Source of the DNA: Diphasiastrum complanatum
Taxonomy: Eukaryota; Streptophyta; Lycopodiopsida; Lycopodiales; Lycopodiaceae
Assembly (NCBI GenBank): GCA_029204225.1
Contig: CM055094.1
Coordinates: 32,103,841 to 32,167,840, forward strand
Direction of reading: 5' to 3'
DNA length: 64,000 nucleotides
Of the stretch, positions 56,944-64,000 are shown piece after piece; the stretch's first letter is position 1, and each line of letters starts with the position of its first letter. Below the pieces are notes generated by a model. The model ran no database searches. It was not told the origin of the DNA and saw only the letters and a program-made list of their open reading frames with translations. A program made the translations under genes and the position numbers.

Positions 56944-58700
56944 ATGTTGGCTGATTTTGGCAAAAAAAAAATTATTTCAAAAACCCAAAAACAACAAAAA
57001 AAACACATACAAAATGCAACAACAAGATCTTACCCAATGGAACACCATACTGAACCCCATACCACAGATGATTATCCACCAGAAATGGTGTCTCCTACGT
57101 CAGACGAAACCCGACGTCATAGGTTCTCTCAAATGAAATCACACGTCCATGAGCCTTCCACAAACCCATTCGAGGGACGAGAACTTGATAGAGCTGAGTC
57201 TTCACATGCACGAGCCCATTTTCATGGTGTTGAATCATCACATGCCAAAACACACCTGAATGGAGCTTTTGCAACTCACGGGGCTCATCCTGAAAAGCGA
57301 ACACCCAAGTCTACCCAAGTTTGATGGTAGTTCGGACCCTCAAAGATTCTTGCAAATCTTTGAGAATGCGTGTGACATTTATGGCGAAACATCTAACGAC
57401 GCTATGGTCCAATTATTTTTCATGACCATGATCGCTAAAGCACGTGACTGGTTTTTTAACCTCGATCGTGGCGATAAATTAGATTGGTCTAATCTAAAAG
57501 AGTCATTTATCAAACATTTCAAACCCTTTCGTTTGATAGAGAGTCCTTTTGTCCAATTGAGTAATATCAAGATGGCAAAAGATGAACACGTACACGACTA
57601 TATCGAGCATTTTAAATGTTTGAAAGGTCAAGTACAAGAACAGCCCAGCATTTGGCTCTTAGTTGGACTTCCAAGATGGACTAGACATGAGCTTAGATCC
57701 AATGATGAATATACGAACTTAAAGTTAGCTATGTCTGATGCCATCCAGGAGGAAGACAAAAGATCCGATGTTGACGAAACTAGGGAATGGAAAGCACATC
57801 GTGCTACTATCCATGAATCAAAGCTAAACAAGGATACCCAAGAACAGCTTTGGAAATCACAGATGGAGTTGCTTAACCAGCAACACCAACTGAAAATGGA
57901 GAAACTCACTAAGGAGTTTCGAGACACCTTGACTTCTATCCAAAGCCATATGTCTAGTCAGCTAACCCACCCCTGCACAGGTACCTTATAGACAATATAA
58001 CATCTGGTGCCCACACTGCCGAAACTGTTTTAGGTTTACTCCCCCAATAAAACCACCCGCAGAACCATTCGGGATGGTCACCCTTCACACGGCTCTCCAG
58101 CTTTTGCGATAATCTACTTTTCGAAGCCGGTACTCCCCTCTGGTGCCTAAAGCAAAAGAAGTATTAGCAGAAAGATTGACTGAAATGGAATCACAAGTCC
58201 GTCAGAAGCCACTTTTTTGTGTCGGGTTTGAAGCTATGAACGAAGTACTCAATGTAGGAACTGCTTGGGAAAGTGAGCAGAAAAACATCACTCTATCGAT
58301 ACAACATAGACAATTTGGTAAAGAAACAGATGTGATTGATGGAGGTTCAGGCACATTCTGTTAATGATTGTCCTTCATATCACCATATTCAAGCTAATTC
58401 CATACAACGATATGAAGAACAACCATACAACTCTAGACAATCCTTGTCTTATCATGAACACCATCCAGAAAATCCATAAGTCCTAGCCATACAAGATGGC
58501 TATGTGATTCAACAAGGGCCACTAAACAACAGATGCTTCATCTGCATTGAACTAGGCTACTTTATGGTTGATTGTATGGTCAAAATGAAGTACCACGCCG
58601 AATGCCCCGACTGCGTTAGAAAACACAATTTCAAAGACTGTCCGCAACAACCCAGTAAGATCCTACCTGCCCGCAACGTCCATTATGAATCTGGATAGGA
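56944..58700 (+). pseudogene. Ty3/gypsy gag with zinc knuckles
   Basis: An N-terminal segment (RRHRFSQMKSHVHE, RAESSHARAHFHGVESSHAK) is followed by a frameshift near 57320. The gag proper runs to 57991: PKFDGSSDPQRFLQIFENA, KARDWFFNLDRG, NLKESFIKHFKPF, KDEHVHDYIEHFKCLKGQV, LVGLPRW and a helical QQHQLKMEKLTKEF. After further frameshifts a knuckle-like CFICIELGYFMVDC appears at about 58535, where the His of CX2CX4HX4C is Tyr. A second, CPDCVRKHNFKDC, follows at about 58600. The gag is homologous to those at 41144 and 38540. Stops and shifts indicate decay; RT of probably the same element follows at 60205. Confidence 0.85.
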
Positions 58701-60204
58701 TCCTCACCACAACACAACATGAACACCATAGCACCCAACCGCTAAACCTGTCGCTCACTCGAGAATTTCCCTAAAAACTTCTACATTACCACAACATTTA
58801 CCAGACCGATAGGCGAACATCGGCGTTATATAAAATGAGTTATTGTGAGACGATGAGGAAACAGATATTCCATCATCTACTACTATTCCCATACAAGAGC
58901 AACCTCCTCAGGGAATTGACATTTTTTCTACACTCTTGAAACCTCAAATTTTTATATTCTGACGAGATTTCCAAAACCTGGATATAACATAATGAATCTA
59001 CAAATCAGAAATCTAAAAGAGATTCCTTTTATGAATCTCATGATCTGAAGGATACTTATGGAAATCGTATCTTCTCCTTCTATGCCTTTCACTGGAAGCT
59101 ATTGTCATTTAAGCGTGGAGTAGGTACATTACACAAAAACCTCCCTTCTACAAAGGGGAAGCCTCTTAAATAAGCAAGAGAGTTCCTTTGGTAGCATCCT
59201 AGTGGCATTTCCAAATTACACAAATTACATGTGGAATTATCCTCACCACTAGAGGTCACCATCAGAAGATGACTCACTCTGCTTTTCTAAGAGAGTCCTA
59301 CTTGCATTTATCACTTTTGCTTGGAAATACTAGTTCCTACATGATCATTCCATATTTTGGGATTCACCATGAGGCTTACACATAATCTGTCTATCATGCT
59401 GAACTAGTACTTCTCGGCTCTCAGTCTTCGTTCATCTCATCTTCTCATAGACCTCCTCGGTCTAAGGGGAGAGGTGCTCTTGGGTAGTTCTGGCCGAGTA
59501 TCTTGGGGACTCGCCAGAATCAGCCAACATCATCCCACCCCTTATGTGTTGCAAGACCCACTGCAACCTGCGAGAAATTGGCAAAAATCTAGCTTGGTAT
59601 TTTTTATGATAGAAGTTTGTAAGTGAATCTCACATGTGTGGAGGATGTTCCCACATGTGGAGAATTGTAAAGTAAATAAAAATGTTTGATATAGGAGTCT
59701 CATAGAATTTCATAGTCAAGCATTTAGGTGTAGGATGTTGGTAGGGTCAAATTTGGCATAGATGGCAAATTATCCATTTCCACTTGTTATGCCACTATTG
59801 AGCCAAAATAGAGTAGGAGGCCAAACTCGTGCCAATTAGAGTGTAGACAAGTGTAATGCTTTTGTTTGATGAAGTTTAAGAGGTCCAATAGGATTTAGAG
59901 GTGGAACCATGAGTGGTCCAATAGAATTTGAGGTTTGCTTAAATATAGTCCAATAGAATTTCCCACCCTTGGAAACTTGCATGGAAACAATTGGAAATGC
60001 GCTCCCACTACTACAGGAACATTGCCACCTAGGAACGCATTCTCGGGAACACTTGGTAGAACACGTCCCCAGGGGGCAGGAAGGCATTCCCTAATAACTA
60101 TGGTTTGACTTTCCATCTGCCCATTGAATCATCATAGATGTGGATAGAAATTACAAATAAAATATAGAACTATCTAAGGATGGGACATATTCAACCTAAT
60201 ACAT
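58701..60204. other. No clear gene; decayed middle of the gypsy element
   Basis: The protease expected between gag and RT is not recognisable. GGTCCAATAGAATTT-type blocks repeat at about 59883, 59917 and 59948. CACATGTG motifs near 59633 and 59653 recall the A repeats. Confidence 0.4.
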
Positions 60205-61285
60205 CATGGGTGCTGTTCTTTTGAAAGCGAGGAATGATGAGATTTTTTGAATGTGTGTGGAATACAAGGGATTAAATAAGATAGTTATTAAAAATTAATA
60301 TTTTTCGCCTAGCATGGATGACTTGGTCGTTTGATATGGATGGAGCTAAATACTTCAATAAGGTTGATCTTAGAACAAGGTACCATCTGATAAAAATTAA
60401 GTCGAAAGACGTGTGGAAAACTAGATTTCCTACAAAATTTGGTGATTACGAATTTTAAGTGTAATTATTTGGGTTAACAAATGCTCTAGAAACATTCCAA
60501 CATATGATGAGAAATTTATGGTAGTATTTTTAGATGATATTCTTGTCTATCGTAGAACATACGTAGAATATATCGAAACTGTCTTGACCAAACTTTGTCA
60601 AGTGTTACTCTACGCTAAAGAATTTAGCATTAGCTGGTTTACCTAGGTCATAAGATCACTACTTATGGAATCAAGGTAATTATTGATTGGACAAATTCAC
60701 AAATGGTTAGACAAGTTAAATCATTCCTTGGATTTATGGCTTTCTTTCAAAGATTTATTGAGGATTATTCCAAGGTGGCAACACCACTCAATAATGTGAC
60801 AAAAGATGTTGTTAACAAAAAAAAAAAGAGGAATCAACCTAGTCTGCTTGTTGTTTGGAATGAGAAACTGAATCAGTATTTTGAGCAATTTCAAGCCCTG
60901 ATTGTTTCAGCTCTCGTATTACAGATTACAGATCCAGATCAACTTTATATCGCTATAGTTGACATAAGTGAAATCACAATTGGAGCAGTTCTATTACAAA
61001 TTGATAGGCCAATAGATTTGAAAACAAAAAGTTCACTGATCCTCAGTGGCATTATACAAAGCACAAAAATGAATTATTTGTTGTAATCCATGCACAACAA
61101 ACCTGGAGATACTACGTGTATGATAGTAAGTCTATAGTGTATACACCAACTTCTCAAGTATTTCTATAATCAACATGATCTTCAGGGTAGGAAAACCCAA
61201 TGGGCCGAATTGATGCGAGAGTTCGATCATGAAATCCGTTATATAAGAGGCAGATATAATCAAGTTGTCTGTGTGGATTGACGAA
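60205..61285 (+). pseudogene. Ty3/gypsy reverse transcriptase and RNase H relic
   Basis: Motifs in order, across frameshifts and stops: GAKYFNKVDLRTRYH, WKTRFPTKFGDYEF, FGLTNALETFQHMM, and the catalytic VVFLDDILVY near 60530. Next come VRQVKSFLGFMAFFQRFIED and YSKVATPL at 60700-60780, then an RNase H start (IAIVDISEITIGAVLLQ) and its later part (HAQQTWRYYVYDSKSIVYT, WAELMREFDHEIRYIRGRYN) ending about 61285. The open piece 60703-61086 is the longest intact frame. A short deletion before FLDD has removed the usual NxIF..LD..F lead-in. No integrase follows: a copia fragment begins at 61428. Confidence 0.88.
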
Positions 61286-61427
61286 TTAAATAAAAGATTT
61301 CTATAATCTATATCTTTTGTTTAGAGGTTGGTATAAAAAATTATTCTCATTTTGGTGGTATTTAGAGCATTGTTCGGACCATAAGAAATGATGACAATGT
61401 TGGGACAAGTTCACAAGGGTGAGATAA

Positions 61428-62390
61428 TTTCAACCCAGTAGTCAAGCACTCTTCTATCCAACTACTACTATCGTATGCTATTGTAGCCAACCTTGAGGTA
61501 CATCAATTAGATGTACAAACAAGATTACTCAATGGAGTTATCGAAGATGACATCTACATGATTCATCTAGAGGGGTATGTCCTCCATGGCAAAGAAGATC
61601 GAGTTTGTAAACTCCACAAGGCGTTGTATGGTCTGGAACAATTTTCAAGAGCCTAATTCCATTAAATCAACTCATTCCTTATCGAACAAGGATTCGAACC
61701 AAGCTCTGCAGACTATAATGTTTATTTCAAGGCCATTCGACAATCTTTTATCATCATCACACTATATGTGGATGATTCATTGCTATTTAGCAACAATATC
61801 GAACTGATAAAGGATACCAAAAGGATGATGTCTCAAGAATTTGTGATGATAGATCTCGAAGAAGCTCCTTATTGTTTCATGATCCAAATCCACAGAGACA
61901 AAAACAAGAAGCTTCTCAATTTGACTCAACAACGGTATATCTTTAGTATAATTTCTAAATTTGATTTCATGAATTGCAAGCCTCTACATTCTCCTATGGA
62001 TCCAAGTCTGAAACTATCAAAAGAGCGATGCCCTCAAACCAAAGAGAAGAAGGACAAAATGTAGGGATATCCATATCAGTCAATTATCAGATCTCTCATG
62101 TATGCAGTGATCTCCACCAAGCCTGATATTGCATATGTTGTTAGCTCTTTGAACCAATATATGGCGAATATTGGTATGATCCACTAAAAGCCTCTATTAA
62201 GAGTCATCAGATATGTTCAAGCTAATATTGACCTCTGCATATGCTATGGAGAGATTGATCCATCCGACATCCATACTTTGTAGAACATAGTATATGGCAA
62301 CTAAGATATTTACAAAAGGATAAGGAAACACACAAGAATCTCTATGCAATCTTGAATTTGACAATCAAGGCATTTAAGGATCTAGATTAA
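61428..62390 (+). pseudogene. Ty1/copia reverse transcriptase and end of pol
   Basis: It starts FNPVVKHSS and continues LSYAIVANLEVHQLDVQTR, LYVDDSLLFSNN (YVDD catalytic motif near 61760), APYCFMIQIHRD, HSPMDPSLKLSKE, YPYQSIIRSLMYA and TKPDIAYVVSSLNQYM. Most of RNase H is deleted after CYGEIDPSDI (about 62270), jumping to the last residues before the polypurine tract. It is closely related to the copia element at 47155-50387 and shares its stops-by-transition pattern. The left end abuts the gypsy RNase H with no LTR between them. Confidence 0.9.
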
Positions 62391-62397
62391 GGGGGAG
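62388..62397 (+). other. Polypurine tract of the copia element
   Basis: TTAAGGGGGAG directly precedes TGTTGGATTTT, the same arrangement as at 50384-50395. Confidence 0.8.
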
Positions 62398-62569
62398 TGT
62401 TGGATTTTCATTTTCTCTCTCCCTAATCCTACAACTAATTTAAATTCTTTTATTTGGTGTATGTAAATATTTCTATTGTCACGTAATCTACAAAAACACA
62501 CGAGTTATTGAATATTCTACAGAAATACATGAAAATCACAAAGATTTATTTGCTTGACAAAATCTCGAA

Positions 62570-62735
62570 CCAACAATTGTCAAACCTACTGTCGAAGACA
62601 CTCGAGTCAACAATTGTCGAAGCCTATTGTTGAAGACACTAGAATCGACAATTCCTATTGTCGAATTTTCCTTCAAAGGAAATTGTCAAAGCTACTATCG
62701 ATTCGACTATCGACTATCGATTCGATTGTTGATTA
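62570..62735. repeat. Minisatellite with ATTGTCGAA core inside the LTR
   Basis: Units of about 38 bases, built on CAACAATTGTCGAAG and ACTGTCGAAGACACT, recur from 62572. They are followed by a run of ATCGATTCGACT-type repeats to about 62735. Many blocks are palindromic (CAATTG, ATCGAT, TTCGAA-like). Confidence 0.7.
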
Positions 62736-62991
62736 TCAATTCGACCATATATTTCATGACCCAGTGATTTTCGTAGAATCTCCAACTAAATTAGATTCTC
62801 TAGAGCGACATCTAACATCAGAAAGTAGTGCCTTAATGTATCTTGTAAATGCATCAGTTTAGCATTATTTTAATTGTATAGCTACCATACTTAATAGTGC
62901 ATCAATATATAAGTTAATAATGAGCGAATGAGCTAATAGTTCGAGAAATCAAGAATCAGTGAATCTATTCACAAAACAAAGCACATTATTT

Positions 62992-62993
<2 letters not shown>

Positions 62994-63080
<87 letters not shown>
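62994..63080. repeat. Compound (CT)n(CA)n microsatellite
   Basis: About 15 CT repeats run directly into about 28 CA repeats. Confidence 0.95.
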
Positions 63081-63081
<1 letters not shown>

Positions 63082-63450
63082 TTCTAGAGTATTGTATCAA
63101 AGAGATTGTGCATCTAATTGTATTCAGACATGTGCACACTTTCGACCGTAATTGTACTCATTCCAATACACTCAGTATTGTTGTGTCGTGTCATTTGCAT
63201 TTAGATAGATGATTCATAGATTGAATTGTTTTTATGACTAATAGTGTATGCAAATAGTGCTACTTTTGATCTAACTTGAAACCACACTTTCGCAATTGAA
63301 TGATTCTGTGTGTGAATATGGAATCGATTGTTTGAATCCTTGCAAATTTGAAGCTTGGAAAGAGTAGAGCTACTAATTGTCGATGTTAGCTCGAATCCAA
63401 TAGACATCCATGCACCAAGGAATTCATCTATCCTCTTCAAATTCCCAACA

Positions 63451-63835
63451 CTAGGTACATACACTCTCAAAAAATATGAAAATTCTAAGACATAACTAGT
63501 TATCTCACTTCAGATCTCAAAGGAAATTCATCAAAACTCAAACAAGTTTTAACTCTGTCTTGAGTACCACAAATTTTCACAAAAGTTAAATGCATCATTT
63601 TGATCATCACACACAAAAAAAACTACAACTATTTGAATCTTAATAGATTATTGTCTTTAATAATAATCAAATATTTAAGTTGAGAATAAACAAGACATAA
63701 TTTATAGCAGATTGTCTTCTAGTTTGTGGCTTGCAGTCATTGTTGATGCAGGTACAATAGTAGTCGTGAAGCAGTCGAGCGTGAAAGCCATGGCACTTCT
63801 CCTTTTATGTAGGCATGAAGGCCGCTACAAGCCTC
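63451..63835. other. No gene seen
   Basis: AT-rich stretch with only short motif-free frames. Confidence 0.5.
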
Positions 63836-64000
63836 AAGTGATGTTCTTGCGGGACCTTGTGGTATCCTTAGAACCATCACTACTGGCCACAAGTGATGTT
63901 CTTGTGGGACCTTGTGCTCTCCTTAGGATCATCGCTACTGGCCGCAAGTGATGTTCTTGTGGGACCTTGTGGTCTCCTTGGAACTATCGCTACTGGACGC
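63836..64000. repeat. 55 bp tandem repeat, three units, running off the window
   Basis: Units start AAGTGATGTTCTTG at 63836, 63891 and 63946, exactly 55 bases apart, with about 90% identity. The third unit ends at the last base of the window, so the array may be longer. Confidence 0.92.

Larger units (their letters stand above)
62398..63450 (+). repeat. 3' LTR of the second copia element (about 1053 bp)
   Basis: It starts TGTTGGATTT after the polypurine tract, like the LTR at 50395. The proposed end TTCCCAACA at 63442-63450 gives the TGTTGG/CCAACA pair and almost the same length (1053 versus 1058 bp). Internal sequence has diverged and carries a minisatellite and a compound microsatellite. 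The end assignment rests on termini and length only. Confidence 0.55.

Noticed and set aside
63712-63951. 79-codon ORF at the window end
   Set aside because: Mostly made of the 55 bp tandem repeat, whose period would shift frame in every unit.

Overview
The window looks like nuclear DNA of a land plant with a large, transposon-dense genome. The evidence is a plant-type nuclear tRNA-Val(AAC), Ty1/copia relics with initiator-Met-type primer sites, a Ty3/gypsy-type element with a tRNA-Asp-type primer site, a CACTA transposase relic with a DUF4218-like domain, and AT-rich non-coding DNA with microsatellites. The sequence alone does not fix the lineage. There are no operons, CRISPR arrays or other prokaryotic features.

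Layout. 1-2340 holds nothing recognisable. 2341-3823 has a copia-like LTR with primer site and an oppositely oriented protease scrap. 4235-10424 is a decayed Ty3/gypsy element: RNase H, integrase, an unusual extra 3' coding region and an LTR. 11715-14745 is a copia element with two informative internal deletions. 15960-16584 is a CACTA transposase relic. 17222-21510 carries three copies of a TATA-bearing ~0.8 kb repeat full of CACACGTGTG-like palindromes. 23590-27860 has copia and gypsy scraps. 28893-33218 is a foldback-like unit with ~1.1 kb inverted arms. 33904-34956 is a possible spliced host gene or captured fragment with a histone H3-like C-terminal segment. 35191-38505 is a reverse-strand copia relic in which an intact 421-codon ORF of unknown function replaces integrase and reverse transcriptase. 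38540-39515 is an antisense gypsy gag fragment. 39536-44267 is a complete two-LTR element with gag and a second ORF but no pol. 46210-46283 is tRNA-Val. 47155-51452 is a copia element split by an 820 bp solo LTR. 51724-52499 is a recent tandem duplication around a CA microsatellite. 55378-63450 holds more copia and gypsy relics, and a 55 bp tandem repeat runs off the right edge.

How it fits together. Nearly every coding signal is retroelement-derived and broken. Most in-frame stops sit where a family residue is Gln or Arg (CAG to TAG, CAA to TAA, CGA to TGA), the signature of deamination of methylated cytosines. The tRNA gene is the only clearly functional gene. The most interesting open items are the intact 421-codon ORF, the H3-like segment with plausible introns, the gag-only element whose LTRs look younger than its coding decay, and the foldback unit. 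All boundaries, frames and similarities were read by eye; no database search was run.
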